Below are positions 1 to 9,503 of a stretch of 64,000 nt of DNA, piece after piece. The number at the start of each line of letters is the position of its first letter. Within the stretch, counting starts at the first letter, position 1. The DNA lies in contig NZ_CP084029.1 in assembly GCF_020181615.1 (NCBI RefSeq), forward strand, positions 2,324,782 to 2,388,781, given 5' to 3'. The position numbers were made by a program, and so were the translations under genes. This DNA is from [Mycobacterium] crassicus (GTDB lineage Bacteria; Actinomycetota; Actinomycetes; Mycobacteriales; Mycobacteriaceae). Under the pieces are notes generated by a model. The model did no database searches, was not told where the DNA came from, and saw only the letters and a list, made by a program, of their open reading frames with translations.

Positions 1-75
1 GTCCGGCCATGCACGCGGCGAACGCCCCGACGCCCGGCACCACCAGGCCGTCGGCCGCTGCGGCGGCATCGGCGT
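1..75 (-). pseudogene. hisH: Fragment of hisH (imidazole glycerol phosphate synthase, glutaminase subunit)
   Basis: Read on the minus strand these bases encode about 24 residues including ADGLVVPGVGAFAACMAG, which is the N-terminal oxyanion-strand region (PGVGAF) of the class I glutamine amidotransferase HisH of mycobacterial histidine biosynthesis. Nothing else of hisH is present, because the reading stops at the G/C homopolymer directly beyond. The fragment is open at the window start. HisH normally sits in the his operon and not beside ahpD, so this is best read as a piece of another locus joined here artificially. Confidence 0.8.
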
Positions 76-161
<86 letters not shown>

Positions 162-173
162 ATAGGGACTGAT

Positions 174-713
174 CTACGAGGTAGCGGCCGGTACCGCGGC
201 CCCGGCGAAGATCGCCTGCGCCACCCCGGCGACGATCGAGGCGACCTTGAGGGCCTCCAGCACCGCCTCGCGGCCGACACCCGCCTCGCGCACCACATGC
301 TCGTGCGACGCGACGCATGCCTGGCAGCCGTTGATCGCCGAAACCGCGAAGCTCCACAGCTCGAAGTTCGCCTTGTCGACCCCCGGGTTGCCGATGATGT
401 TCATCCGCAACCCGGCGCGCAGGTCGTCATAGGCGCCGTCCAGGAAGTGCCGGCCACGGTAGAACACGTTGTTCATGCCCATGATCGACGCCGCCCCCAG
501 GGCGGCCTGGTAGGCCTCGGCCGAGAGGTTGTCGGCGGCTTCGGCGCCGATCTCGGCCAGTACCGTGGCGTTGCGAGTCGCCGCGGCGCTGGCCAACAGG
601 CTGCCCCAGAGCTGTTCCTCGTTGAGCACGGTGGTGCGCGCGATGGACCCCAGGTTGAGCTTGAGGTCCTTGGCGAACTCCGGGATGGCGTTCTTGAGGT
701 TCTCGATACTCAT
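174..713 (-). CDS. ahpD: Alkyl hydroperoxide reductase AhpD
   Basis: 179-residue AhpD, the usual mycobacterial length. It is the adaptor of the peroxiredoxin AhpC in peroxide and peroxynitrite detoxification: in M. tuberculosis it passes electrons from lipoamide (DlaT/Lpd) to AhpC. The CxxC active site is at C130-Q-A-C133 followed by H137, the catalytic positions of the M. tuberculosis enzyme. It starts at an ATG behind a GAGGAG element and lies about 60 bp downstream of ahpC on the same strand, as expected for an ahpCD operon. The stop lies only 13 bases from the artefactual poly-C tract but the gene is complete. Confidence 0.96.
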   Translation of the reverse strand: MSIENLKNAIPEFAKDLKLNLGSIARTTVLNEEQLWGSLLASAAATRNATVLAEIGAEAADNLSAEAYQAALGAASIMGMNNVFYRGRHFLDGAYDDLRAGLRMNIIGNPGVDKANFELWSFAVSAINGCQACVASHEHVVREAGVGREAVLEALKVASIVAGVAQAIFAGAAVPAATS

Positions 714-774
714 GCGCTACTCCTCTTCATCGGGACGAACCAAGTCTTCGCCCGCGCGGCCTCAGGGCCTTCGA

Positions 775-1362
775 TCACATGGATTCTTTGAGCAGCTCGC
801 CGACGTTCAGGGTGGCCTCGCCCTTCTTCCAGTTGCATGCGCACAACTCGTCGGACTGCAGCGCGTCGAGCACCCGCAGCACCTCGTCGACGTTGCGGCC
901 CACCGAGCCCGCGGTCACCGAGACGAACTGGATCTCGTTGTTGGGGTCGACGATGAAGGTGGCCCGGTCGGCGACGCCGTCGGCGTTGAGCACACCGGTG
1001 GCCTCGACCAGGTCGCGATTGAGGTCCGAGAGCATCGGGAACGGCAGCGTCTTGAGGTCCGCGTGGTCGAGGCGCCAGTTGTAGTGCACGAACTCGTTGT
1101 CGGTCGACGCCCCGAGTACCTGCGCGTCGCGGTCGGCGAACTCGTCGTTCAGCTTGCCGAATGCGGCGATCTCAGTCGGGCACACGAAGGTGAAGTCCTT
1201 GGGCCAGAAGAAGATGATCCGCCACTTGCCCTTGTGGTCGTTGCTGGTGATGGTGGTGAAGAAGTCCTCGGGACCCTTCGCGTCGATCTTCGACAGATCG
1301 CCCGCGACCAGCGCGGTCAGACTGTAGGCCGGAAACTGGTCGCCGATGGTCAGCAGTGCCAT
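775..1362 (-). CDS. ahpC: Alkyl hydroperoxide reductase AhpC (peroxiredoxin)
   Basis: 195-residue 2-Cys peroxiredoxin that reduces hydrogen peroxide, organic peroxides and peroxynitrite in the cytosol. Peroxidatic cysteine C61 lies in the FVCPTE motif; C174 and C176 (CAC) near the C-terminus match the three-cysteine arrangement of mycobacterial AhpC. The ATG at 1362 behind AGGAGTGAC gives the standard N-terminus MALLTIGDQFPAY; a longer in-frame start exists but lacks support. It is transcribed with ahpD and divergently from oxyR, the usual arrangement for OxyR control. Confidence 0.97.
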   Translation of the reverse strand: MALLTIGDQFPAYSLTALVAGDLSKIDAKGPEDFFTTITSNDHKGKWRIIFFWPKDFTFVCPTEIAAFGKLNDEFADRDAQVLGASTDNEFVHYNWRLDHADLKTLPFPMLSDLNRDLVEATGVLNADGVADRATFIVDPNNEIQFVSVTAGSVGRNVDEVLRVLDALQSDELCACNWKKGEATLNVGELLKESM

Positions 1363-1454
1363 GTCACTCCTCGTGGATTGAGTTTTAAGGGTGTTCGGGG
1401 GCGAGTTGATCGCCCGCATGCTCCATGGTGCCGTATTCGGATTAAAAATGAAAG

Positions 1455-1480
1455 GTGATACTACGCACTATACTTATCGG
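1455..1480. promoter_or_regulatory. Candidate OxyR operator in the ahpC-oxyR intergenic region
   Basis: The 119-bp divergent spacer contains a short AT-rich island with GATA at 1457 and TATC ending at 1478, a GATA-N14-TATC inverted arrangement just upstream of the oxyR start. Mycobacterial OxyR is known to bind between ahpC and oxyR. The exact motif here is inferred by eye. Confidence 0.35.
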
Positions 1481-1481
1481 C

Positions 1482-2417
1482 ATGACCGATATGAACTATC
1501 AGCCGACGCTGGCGGGCCTGCGGGCGTTCGCCGCCGTGGCGGAAAAGCACCATTTCAGCCTGGCGGCGTCCGGTCTGGGGTTGAGCCAGTCGACGCTGTC
1601 GCAGGCGCTGTCGTCACTGGAAGCCGGCCTCGGCATCCAGTTGATCGAGCGGTCCACCCGAAGGGTCTTCCTCACCCCGGAGGGTGAGCAGCTGCTGGCC
1701 CACGCCCACGCCGTGCTCGATGCTGCGGCGCAGTTCTCGGCCGCCGCCGCCGGGGTTGCCGACCCACTTCAGGGCACTATGCGACTCGGCCTGATCCCGA
1801 CCGTCGCGCCGTATGTGCTGCCCGCTGTGCTGGCCGGGGTGTCTGACCGGCTGCCCGAACTCAGTCTGCGGGTGATCGAGGATCAGACCGAACGGCTGCT
1901 CACCGGGCTGCGTGAGGGCGCGGTGGACGCAGCGCTGATCGCACTGCCGGCCGACACCGCGGGGATGACGGAAATCCCCATCTACGACGAGGATTTCGTG
2001 TTGGCGCTGCCGCCGGGTCATCCACTGGCGGGCAAACGACGGGTGCCGCCGACCGCCCTGGCCGACCTGCCGCTGCTGCTGCTCGACGAGGGCCACTGCC
2101 TGCGCGACCAGGCACTGGACATCTGCCGCAATGCCGGGGTGCGGGCCGCGTTGGCCAACACTCGCGCGGCATCACTGGCGACCGCGGTGCAGTGCGTTAC
2201 CGGCGGCTTGGGCGTGACGCTGATTCCGCAGACCGCGGTGCCGGTGGAAGCCGAACGCAGCCGGCTGGGACTGGCCTACTTCGCCCCGCCCAGCCCGGGT
2301 CGGCGGATCGGGCTGGTGTTTCGCACCTCCAGCGGACGCGACGTGCCCTACCGCAGATTGGCGGCGATCATCGGTGACGTGGTCGCCGCGGGCCACCAGG
2401 TCGAGTTGGTCCGGTAG
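1482..2417 (+). CDS. oxyR: LysR-family peroxide sensor OxyR, intact
   Basis: 311-residue LysR-type regulator with an N-terminal winged helix-turn-helix (about residues 8-66) and a C-terminal substrate-binding-like domain. It has C206 and C215 in an EGHCLRDQ context, nine residues apart exactly like the redox pair C199/C208 of E. coli OxyR, so it should sense peroxide by disulfide formation and activate ahpC. The ATG at 1482 is chosen over an upstream in-frame start because the N-terminus then matches other mycobacterial OxyR. Unlike the M. tuberculosis complex, where oxyR is a pseudogene, the frame is uninterrupted. Confidence 0.94.
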   Translation: MTDMNYQPTLAGLRAFAAVAEKHHFSLAASGLGLSQSTLSQALSSLEAGLGIQLIERSTRRVFLTPEGEQLLAHAHAVLDAAAQFSAAAAGVADPLQGTMRLGLIPTVAPYVLPAVLAGVSDRLPELSLRVIEDQTERLLTGLREGAVDAALIALPADTAGMTEIPIYDEDFVLALPPGHPLAGKRRVPPTALADLPLLLLDEGHCLRDQALDICRNAGVRAALANTRAASLATAVQCVTGGLGVTLIPQTAVPVEAERSRLGLAYFAPPSPGRRIGLVFRTSSGRDVPYRRLAAIIGDVVAAGHQVELVR

Positions 2418-2460
2418 CGCGCTGGGTCAGCCCGAGTGCGGCCTTGTCTAGGCTGCAGGG

Positions 2461-3222
2461 GTGATCCTGACGATCGAGGACCGGAACCGGGTGCGGACCC
2501 TGACGTTGAACCGCCCGGACGCACTGAATGCGTTCAACGAGGCGCTCTACGACGCCACGGCCGAGGCGCTGCTGGCTGCTGCCGATGACCCGGACGTCGC
2601 CGTCGTGCTGATCACCGGAACCGGGCGATCCTTCAGTGCCGGCACCGATCTCGCCGAGATGCAGGCCATGATCGCCGACCCGCAGTTCACCCCTGGCAAG
2701 CACGGATTCCGCGGCCTGGTCGACGCCCTGGCGCGCTTCCCCAAGCCGCTGATCTGCGCGGTCAACGGCATCGGCCTGGGCATCGGCGCCACCATCCTCG
2801 GCTACGCCGACCTGGTCTTCATGTCCACCACGGCCCGGCTCAAGTGCCCCTTCACCAGCCTGGGGGTGGCGCCGGAAGCCGCGTCGTCCTACCTGCTTCC
2901 GCAGTTGATCGGCCGGCAGAACGCGGCGTGGCTGTTGATGTCCTCGGAGTGGGTCGACGCCGACGAGGCACTGCGAATGGGTCTGGTCTGGAAGGTGTGC
3001 GAACCGGAGGCGCTGCTCGACGAGGCTCGCCGGCATGCCGAAGTGCTTGCCTCCCGGCCGATCTCGAGCCTGATGGCGGTGAAGGCCACCATGGTCGCCC
3101 CGATCCGCGATGAGGTTGCCGCGGCGTCCGCGCGCGAGAACGCGCTGTTCGCCGAACTGATGGGTGCCCAGGCCAACGCCGAAGCGCTGGCCGAGTTCAC
3201 CGCCCGGCGGGGATCAGCGTGA
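2461..3222 (+). CDS. Enoyl-CoA hydratase/isomerase family protein
   Basis: 253-residue crotonase-fold protein starting at GTG. The oxyanion-hole segments are visible as SFSAGTDL (near residues 58-65) and AVNGIGLGIGA (near residues 100-110), and a carboxylate is kept in GVAPEAASSYLLP. The single glutamate in this position, with no second one upstream, fits enoyl-CoA isomerases as well as hydratases. It probably acts in fatty acid beta-oxidation. It is convergent with the Bfd-like gene and overlaps it by 9 bp. Substrate unknown. Confidence 0.85.
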   Translation: MILTIEDRNRVRTLTLNRPDALNAFNEALYDATAEALLAAADDPDVAVVLITGTGRSFSAGTDLAEMQAMIADPQFTPGKHGFRGLVDALARFPKPLICAVNGIGLGIGATILGYADLVFMSTTARLKCPFTSLGVAPEAASSYLLPQLIGRQNAAWLLMSSEWVDADEALRMGLVWKVCEPEALLDEARRHAEVLASRPISSLMAVKATMVAPIRDEVAAASARENALFAELMGAQANAEALAEFTARRGSA

Positions 3223-3450
3223 CCCGACTGCGGTGATCTCCAGGGTGAGGTGACGCAGTGAGCCGTTGCTCGGCTCCGTCGGCGCAGCGGCCAGGGTGGC
3301 CTCGATGATGCCGCGGACCGTGCACCGGCACCGGCCGCAGTCGCCGCCGGCCCCGCACATCGCGGCGACCTCTTTCGACGTCGACGCACCGGCGGCGACG
3401 GCATCGGACACCATCTGATTGGTGGCTCCGACACACAGGCATACGTACAT
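3214..3450 (-). CDS. bfd: Bacterioferritin-associated ferredoxin-like [2Fe-2S] protein
   Basis: 78-residue protein beginning MYVCLCVGATN with cysteines C4, C6, C38 and C41 arranged as CxC and CxxC, the BFD-like [2Fe-2S] pattern. Extra cysteines are at 32 and 43. In other bacteria Bfd reduces bacterioferritin-stored iron so that it can be released. bfr lies close by on the other strand, and this gene sits 9 bp downstream of a gene whose start abuts an iron box, so it is probably induced at low iron, when mobilisation of stored iron is needed. The tail after residue 55 is not conserved in the family. Confidence 0.88.
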   Translation of the reverse strand: MYVCLCVGATNQMVSDAVAAGASTSKEVAAMCGAGGDCGRCRCTVRGIIEATLAAAPTEPSNGSLRHLTLEITAVGSR

Positions 3451-3459
3451 CCGCTACCC

Positions 3460-4212
3460 CTACTGACCGTCGTTCTCGGGCGTCATCAGATCGATTGCGG
3501 CGGCGAATTCCCCTACGAAGGGTTTGGGGTAGCCGCCCATCCCGACGCCGGTCATCCATTCCGCGGCGGTGTCGGGGTGGTCCATCCAGCGCTGAGCGCT
3601 TGCCGCACTGTCGATTTCGAGCAGTGTCATCACCTCGCGGCCGTCGTCTACGGCCTGATACACCCACACCTTGCGCACGCCGGCGTTGGCGAACCGGTCC
3701 AGGCCGCCGTGCACCTTGGTCATCAGGTCTTCGGGGTCGGCGACCGTGGAGACCACTCCGACGATCACCTCCGAACCGGGCGGTTTAGCGAGGCTCGACG
3801 GAGGAGAGCCGAAGCTGGAACCGCCCCGAGAGCCGGGCTCTTCGGGATCGGGCGGGGTGAGGTTGATCTTCTCGCGCACCTCGCCGGCGAAGATCGCCGG
3901 CAGGTCGTTGACCCCGCTGCGGTCGAACCATTCGAAAACGGCGGGGGAGCGCAGCAGTTCCTTGACGGAGATCCGGTGCCGAAGGCCGATCGTCACCAGC
4001 ACTCGCTTCGGTTCGAAGGCCGAGGTGTAGAGGACCGCGTGCCGGGCACCCAGCGCCACCAGCGGGGAATGGTCATCGCGGATCAGCGACCAGGTCCGCT
4101 CAACGTCGTCGACCTGATAATCCAGCGCCAGCACCAGTGAGTGCGGATCGGTGCGGTGGGAGACACAGCTGCCCGAAACGCCGACATTGCGGCTAGGCGA
4201 AGCGAGTCTCAT
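3460..4212 (-). CDS. Unknown protein with two ferredoxin-like (dimeric alpha/beta barrel) domains, iron-regulated
   Basis: 250-residue protein I cannot assign to a named family. Two halves (about residues 30-118 and 146-243) share a pattern: a beta strand, an acidic helix, a VWVYQ or VLYTS strand, then an AxxWM/VFEWF helix and a final GEFAAAIDL or GEVREKINL strand. They are joined by a Gly/Ser/Pro-rich linker (residues 120-145). This resembles duplicated dimeric alpha-beta barrel folds. It is the first gene of a two-gene unit with bfd and its ATG touches an IdeR-type box, so a role in iron or haem handling is inferred. No signal peptide or transmembrane segment. Confidence 0.75.
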   Translation of the reverse strand: MRLASPSRNVGVSGSCVSHRTDPHSLVLALDYQVDDVERTWSLIRDDHSPLVALGARHAVLYTSAFEPKRVLVTIGLRHRISVKELLRSPAVFEWFDRSGVNDLPAIFAGEVREKINLTPPDPEEPGSRGGSSFGSPPSSLAKPPGSEVIVGVVSTVADPEDLMTKVHGGLDRFANAGVRKVWVYQAVDDGREVMTLLEIDSAASAQRWMDHPDTAAEWMTGVGMGGYPKPFVGEFAAAIDLMTPENDGQ

Positions 4213-4213
4213 G

Positions 4214-4232
4214 TTAGTAGAGTCTAACCTAA
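4214..4232. promoter_or_regulatory. IdeR-type iron box
   Basis: TTAGTAGAGTCTAACCTAA matches the 19-bp mycobacterial IdeR consensus TTAGGTTAGGCTAACCTAA at 15 of 19 positions, with the right arm perfect. It ends one base before the ATG (4212) of the minus-strand gene. A TANNNT hexamer (TAGACT on the minus strand, 4227-4222) inside the box lies about 9 bases from that ATG, so the transcript is probably leaderless and iron-loaded IdeR would cover the promoter. Confidence 0.8.
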
Positions 4233-4349
4233 GTTCAGCGCATCAGGCAGTGCCCCCGGCGATCCGTTCCCGTCGGCTCCGGTGGCCGATGTGCCGATTC
4301 GACGCGCCGAGACGCGGGTAAACACTGCCCTGCGACCGGCTACCTGCAC

Positions 4350-4355
4350 TAGATT
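4350..4355 (+). promoter_or_regulatory. Candidate -10 element of bfr
   Basis: TAGATT fits the mycobacterial TANNNT -10 pattern, about 80 bases upstream of the bacterioferritin ATG. No convincing -35 or second iron box was seen between it and the divergent gene. Assignment is by pattern only. Confidence 0.25.
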
Positions 4356-4435
4356 GAATTCGGCGCGTTGCGGCGATGATCCAGCTCAGTCCGTCGCGGC
4401 CGGCATGCGAGGTTCTTCACACCAGAGGAGTGATC

Positions 4436-4915
4436 ATGCAAGGCGACCCCGAGGTTCTCAAACTGCTCAACGAGCAGTTGACCAGCGAACTCACCGCGAT
4501 CAATCAGTACTTCCTGCATTCCAAGATGCAGGACAACTGGGGGTTCACCGAGTTGGCCGGCCACACCCGCGACGAATCGTTCGAGGAGATGCGGCACGCC
4601 GAGGCGGTCACCGACCGCATCCTGCTGCTCGACGGTCTGCCGAATTATCAGCGCATCGGATCCCTGCGCATCGGGCAGACCCTGCGCGAACAGTTCGAAA
4701 GCGATCTCGCGCTCGAAATGGACGTACTCAACCGGCTGCGTCCGGGCATCGTGATGTGTCGCGACAAGCAGGACAGCACCACCGCCAAGCTGCTCGAGGG
4801 CATCCTCGTCGAAGAGGAATCCCACATCGACTATCTGCAGACCCAACTGGAGCTGATGGACAAGCTCGGCGAGGCGTTGTATTCGGCGCAGTGCGTCTCC
4901 CGCCCGCCTTCCTGA
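4436..4915 (+). CDS. bfrA: Bacterioferritin (haem-binding ferritin)
   Basis: 159-residue bacterioferritin with the standard start MQGDPEVLKLLNEQL behind AGAGGAGTG. Ferroxidase ligands are in place: E18, Y25, E51, H54, and later glutamates with EEESHIDYL supplying E127/H130. M52 is the haem-ligating methionine shared by two subunits. It forms a 24-mer shell that oxidises and stores iron. It is divergent from an iron-boxed gene and its Bfd partner, so storage and release functions lie together. A longer in-frame start at 4376 has no ribosome binding site. Confidence 0.97.
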   Translation: MQGDPEVLKLLNEQLTSELTAINQYFLHSKMQDNWGFTELAGHTRDESFEEMRHAEAVTDRILLLDGLPNYQRIGSLRIGQTLREQFESDLALEMDVLNRLRPGIVMCRDKQDSTTAKLLEGILVEEESHIDYLQTQLELMDKLGEALYSAQCVSRPPS

Positions 4916-5035
4916 TCGCCGCCGCGGGCACCCGTTAGCGCATCGCAGCCTCGCCGACCGTGACTGGTCGGCCCAGTCGCCGGAGTTCGCCGGCTCGGCC
5001 CACCACGACGGCGCAGCTCGCTAGCATCGCCGGGT

Positions 5036-5530
5036 ATGAGCCGAATCGGAGATTTCGAAGCCCACGACGTGACCGGTTGGATGGCCAAGTCACCCGAACT
5101 GGCTGCCGGCATAGGCGGGTTCAGCACCGCGGTCTACAACAAGGGCCGATTGCCGATGCGCACCCGGGAGCTGGCCCGGATGGTGATCGCCCAGGACAAC
5201 GAGTGCACGGTGTGCATGAACACCCGCGACGCCGACGGCCCGGCAGCCGGGGTGAGCGAGGACCTCTACGACCACGCGGCGCAATGGCGTACCTGGCCGG
5301 GCTACAGCCCCCAGGAACGAGTCGCCGCCGAGTTCGCCCACCGATTCGCCACCGACCACACCGGCCTGCGGGACGACGAGGACTTCTGGTCGCGGTGCGC
5401 AGAGCACCTCAGCGACGAGCTGCTCGCCGACCTCGCCCTGTCGTGTGCGCTGTGGGTCGGCATGGGGCGGCTGCTGCGCACCCTGGACATCGGTCAGGCC
5501 TGCGCCTTCACCCTGCCCAGCCGGACCTGA
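5036..5530 (+). CDS. Carboxymuconolactone decarboxylase/AhpD-like family protein
   Basis: 164-residue AhpD-like helical protein. The C-x-x-C motif CTVCMNTRDAD (near residues 58-61) with neighbouring acidic residues is the typical CMD/AhpD active-site segment, preceded by MRTRELARMVIA. Such proteins act as disulfide-linked peroxidase adaptors or as small decarboxylases; the CxxC favours a redox role. Monocistronic, followed by a hydrolase gene about 80 bp downstream. Substrate not determinable. Confidence 0.82.
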   Translation: MSRIGDFEAHDVTGWMAKSPELAAGIGGFSTAVYNKGRLPMRTRELARMVIAQDNECTVCMNTRDADGPAAGVSEDLYDHAAQWRTWPGYSPQERVAAEFAHRFATDHTGLRDDEDFWSRCAEHLSDELLADLALSCALWVGMGRLLRTLDIGQACAFTLPSRT

Positions 5531-5611
5531 TGTCCCCGGCGCCTTGACGGGTGTCAAGGCGTGCGCCGGCCTCGCCTACAGTCATGCGCAGTCGAGAACC
5601 GGAGGTGGGAA

Positions 5612-7567
5612 GTGGCAGGACGACGGGCGCGGACGGCCGGATGGGCGTTGGCGGTAACCGCTGCCGCGGGAGCTGCCGGCCTGGTGATGCGCCGCTCGGG
5701 TGCTCCCCGGGTCCGCAAGGACAACCCCGCCCCGTTCAGCCCGGCGTGGACCGCTCCGCCCGCACGCTACGGCGTCGGGGTCCGGCGCAACGTGGCCGTG
5801 CCGATGAGCGACGGTGTCGTGCTGCGCGCCGACGTCCATTACCCGACCGTGCCCGAGACGGGTGCGCCCGCCGACGGCCCGTTTCCGGTGCTGCTGTCGC
5901 TGACCCCCTACGGCAAGTTGGCACCGCCGCCGGCGGCGCAGATCGGCGGCGGTCCCGCGCCGCACCTGATCCGGCGCGGCTACATCGAGGTCATGGTCGA
6001 CGTCCGAGGCACCGGGGCATCCGGCGGGTCCTTCGAGATGTTCGGTGCGGACCAGACCCGCGACGGCGTCGAACTGGTCACCTGGGCGTCGTCGCTGCCG
6101 AACTCCAACGGCCGGGTCGGCATGTTCGGCATCTCCTACCTGGCGATCAACCAGCTGTTCACCGCGGCCGCCGTCGGCCCGGATTCTCCACTGAAGGCGA
6201 TCTTCCCGGTGATGGCCGCCAACGACTTCTACCGGGATGCCGCGGCCATGGGCGGGGCGCCGCACCTGCGGACGGTGCACGCATACGGCTCCGTGTACCG
6301 GTTGCTCAACCTGATCAACCCGACCCTGGAGTTCCTCACCCCCGGCGGGCACGCGCGGCCCCGCGCGGGCGGGCGCGCCGCGGTGCGCCAGCGCGGGAAG
6401 GACCAGCGCGGCTACTTCGACCCGCTGGTCGCCGAGGTACGCACCGGCGGTGACGCCGCCTTCGATGGGCCGTTCTGGGACAGCATGCGGCCCGACCTGA
6501 TACTGCCCGAGATCGCCGCCAACAATGTGGCCGTGTTCCTGACGGGCGGCTGGCACGACGCCTTCCAGCGGGGCGCACCGTTGAACTACGCCGGGCTGCA
6601 GAACGCGTGCGGTGGCCGGCCGGCGAGCGCTCCGATGCAACCCGGACAACCGCTCAGCGACCGGATCAAGCTGATGATGGGACCGTGGTACCACGTCTCG
6701 GACTACGGTGGCCTGAACATCCAGGATCTGCAGCTGCGGTGGTTCGACCACTGGCTGAAAGACGATGCCGCCGCGGCCATCTCCGGCTCGTCGTTCACCT
6801 TCCAACCGATCGGCGATCGCCGGTGGTACCACACCAGCGGGTACCCGATCCCGGAAGCGACGCCCACCCGGCTGTACCTGTCGGACGCGGGCCGACTGGC
6901 CACCGACGTCCCGCCCGAGCAGACCCGCGCCACGCTGCCGTACCGGTCGAGCGGTCCGATGTCCGGGCGCAGCGTGGAACAGTGGACGCTGGGTGTGAAC
7001 AGTTTCGTCACCGCCCAGTCCGGTGGCCGCACCCGGCATGACCAGGACAACCGCCGGGTGCAGCCGGGAGCGCTGACCTACACCACCGACGTTTTCGAAT
7101 CGCCGACCATGATCGCCGGACCGATCACCCTGAGCGTGCAGGCCACCGCGGACACCACCGAGACGCTGTGGGTCGCTCATCTCGACGACGTCGCCCCCGA
7201 GGGCGTCTGTCGGCCCCTGACGCAGGGCGCGCTGCTCGGATCGCATCGGGAACTGGACGCCGACCGCACCTGGTATCTACCCGACGGCACCGTGCTGCGC
7301 CCGCATCACCTGAGCACCCGCGCCGCGGTGCAACCCGTCGAACCGGGGGAGTCGACCCGCTACGACATCGAGATCTTCCCGACCGCGGCGCTGATCGTCC
7401 CCGGGCACCGGCTGCGGTTGACCCTGACCACATACGACTTCCCGCACCTGGTGCCGACCGGGCCCGCCCGCCGCGAGCTGGCCGGGGGCATATATCAGGT
7501 ACAGCAGGGCGGGCCCACCCCGTCGTTTCTGCTGTTGCCGCTGGCCGACCCGGGCGCCTTTGACTGA
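5612..7567 (+). CDS. CocE/NonD family hydrolase (X-Pro dipeptidyl-peptidase S15 type)
   Basis: 651-residue serine hydrolase. The GTG at 5612 follows GGAGGTGGGA, and the first 30 residues carry an arginine-rich start and a hydrophobic stretch (11-26), giving an export signal or membrane anchor. The nucleophile elbow GISYLA puts the catalytic serine at residue 175. The GPWYHV segment supplies the histidine, followed by the C-terminal jelly-roll domain (from about residue 430) typical of S15 and cocaine-esterase-like enzymes. It would cleave an ester or N-terminal dipeptide outside the membrane. An earlier in-frame ATG at 5561 lacks a ribosome binding site. Convergent with the next gene. Confidence 0.88.
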   Translation: MAGRRARTAGWALAVTAAAGAAGLVMRRSGAPRVRKDNPAPFSPAWTAPPARYGVGVRRNVAVPMSDGVVLRADVHYPTVPETGAPADGPFPVLLSLTPYGKLAPPPAAQIGGGPAPHLIRRGYIEVMVDVRGTGASGGSFEMFGADQTRDGVELVTWASSLPNSNGRVGMFGISYLAINQLFTAAAVGPDSPLKAIFPVMAANDFYRDAAAMGGAPHLRTVHAYGSVYRLLNLINPTLEFLTPGGHARPRAGGRAAVRQRGKDQRGYFDPLVAEVRTGGDAAFDGPFWDSMRPDLILPEIAANNVAVFLTGGWHDAFQRGAPLNYAGLQNACGGRPASAPMQPGQPLSDRIKLMMGPWYHVSDYGGLNIQDLQLRWFDHWLKDDAAAAISGSSFTFQPIGDRRWYHTSGYPIPEATPTRLYLSDAGRLATDVPPEQTRATLPYRSSGPMSGRSVEQWTLGVNSFVTAQSGGRTRHDQDNRRVQPGALTYTTDVFESPTMIAGPITLSVQATADTTETLWVAHLDDVAPEGVCRPLTQGALLGSHRELDADRTWYLPDGTVLRPHHLSTRAAVQPVEPGESTRYDIEIFPTAALIVPGHRLRLTLTTYDFPHLVPTGPARRELAGGIYQVQQGGPTPSFLLLPLADPGAFD

Positions 7568-7575
7568 GACCGGCG

Positions 7576-8037
7576 CTACCGGTGGGCTTCGACCACGTCC
7601 CGGACGCGTTCCAGGGTGCGCCGCATATCGCGAATGTTGTTGCGCTGCCGTAGGAAACCGCCGAACGCGTAATAGTAGACATTGGTCAAGAAGGAGTCGG
7701 CCAGCCGGAACGACTCGGTGACGTCGGTGCCGTCGGTGGTGGGCGTCAGCTCGTAACGCCACTTGTTCAGCGCTCGATCACCGGCGAGCACCGCGAAGCC
7801 GAACACCCGATTCGGCTCGCACTCGGTGACCCGGCACGTGGTCCAGTACACCGGCCCGATCCCGTTTCGCCGGACGTGACCGCGGAAGCGTGCCCCGACC
7901 TCCGGGCCGGTGGCACCGTCGAGCCATTCGGCTTCGAAGGTCTCCGGGGAGAACTCCCCGATCCTGCGGACATCGGCCACCAAATCCCAGATCCGCTCGG
8001 CCGGGGCCGCCATGTGAACTGTCGCTGAACCCTGCAT
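7576..8037 (-). CDS. SRPBCC (START-like polyketide cyclase/dehydrase) family protein
   Basis: 153-residue START-fold protein: N-terminal strand MQGSATVHMAAPAERIWDLV, a central set of strands with GARFRGHVRRN, and a long C-terminal amphipathic helix (residues 105-150). Family members bind hydrophobic ligands in a helix-grip cavity; the ligand is unknown. The gene lies between the CocE-like gene and fbpB, the position occupied in M. tuberculosis by a similar hypothetical near fbpB (recalled synteny). The ATG at 8037 is preferred to an in-frame ATG at 8094 because the latter extension is not family-like and would overlap the fbpB terminator. Confidence 0.82.
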   Translation of the reverse strand: MQGSATVHMAAPAERIWDLVADVRRIGEFSPETFEAEWLDGATGPEVGARFRGHVRRNGIGPVYWTTCRVTECEPNRVFGFAVLAGDRALNKWRYELTPTTDGTDVTESFRLADSFLTNVYYYAFGGFLRQRNNIRDMRRTLERVRDVVEAHR

Positions 8038-8091
8038 GCTCGCCAATCCAAGCACTCTTGCCGCGGCAGGGTAACCCCACCCGGACAAAAG

Positions 8092-8127
8092 CACTGAGCC
8101 CCATCCGGAATCGGATGGGGCTCAGTG
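8092..8127 (-). terminator. Intrinsic terminator of fbpB
   Basis: A perfect 16-bp stem (8092-8107 with 8112-8127) closes a 4-base loop (8108-8111). It lies 31 bases beyond the fbpB stop and on the minus strand is followed by GCTTTTG, a short U tract. This is an unusually clean Rho-independent terminator for a mycobacterium, and it insulates the downstream SRPBCC gene. Confidence 0.85.
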
Positions 8128-8158
8128 ACGAGACTTCGACGCTCGCGAGCGGAAGGGC

Positions 8159-9503
<1,345 letters not shown>

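Noticed and set aside
460..473. KstR-like match within ahpD
   Set aside because: Lies inside conserved coding sequence (NNVFYRG) and not in a promoter, so it is coincidental.
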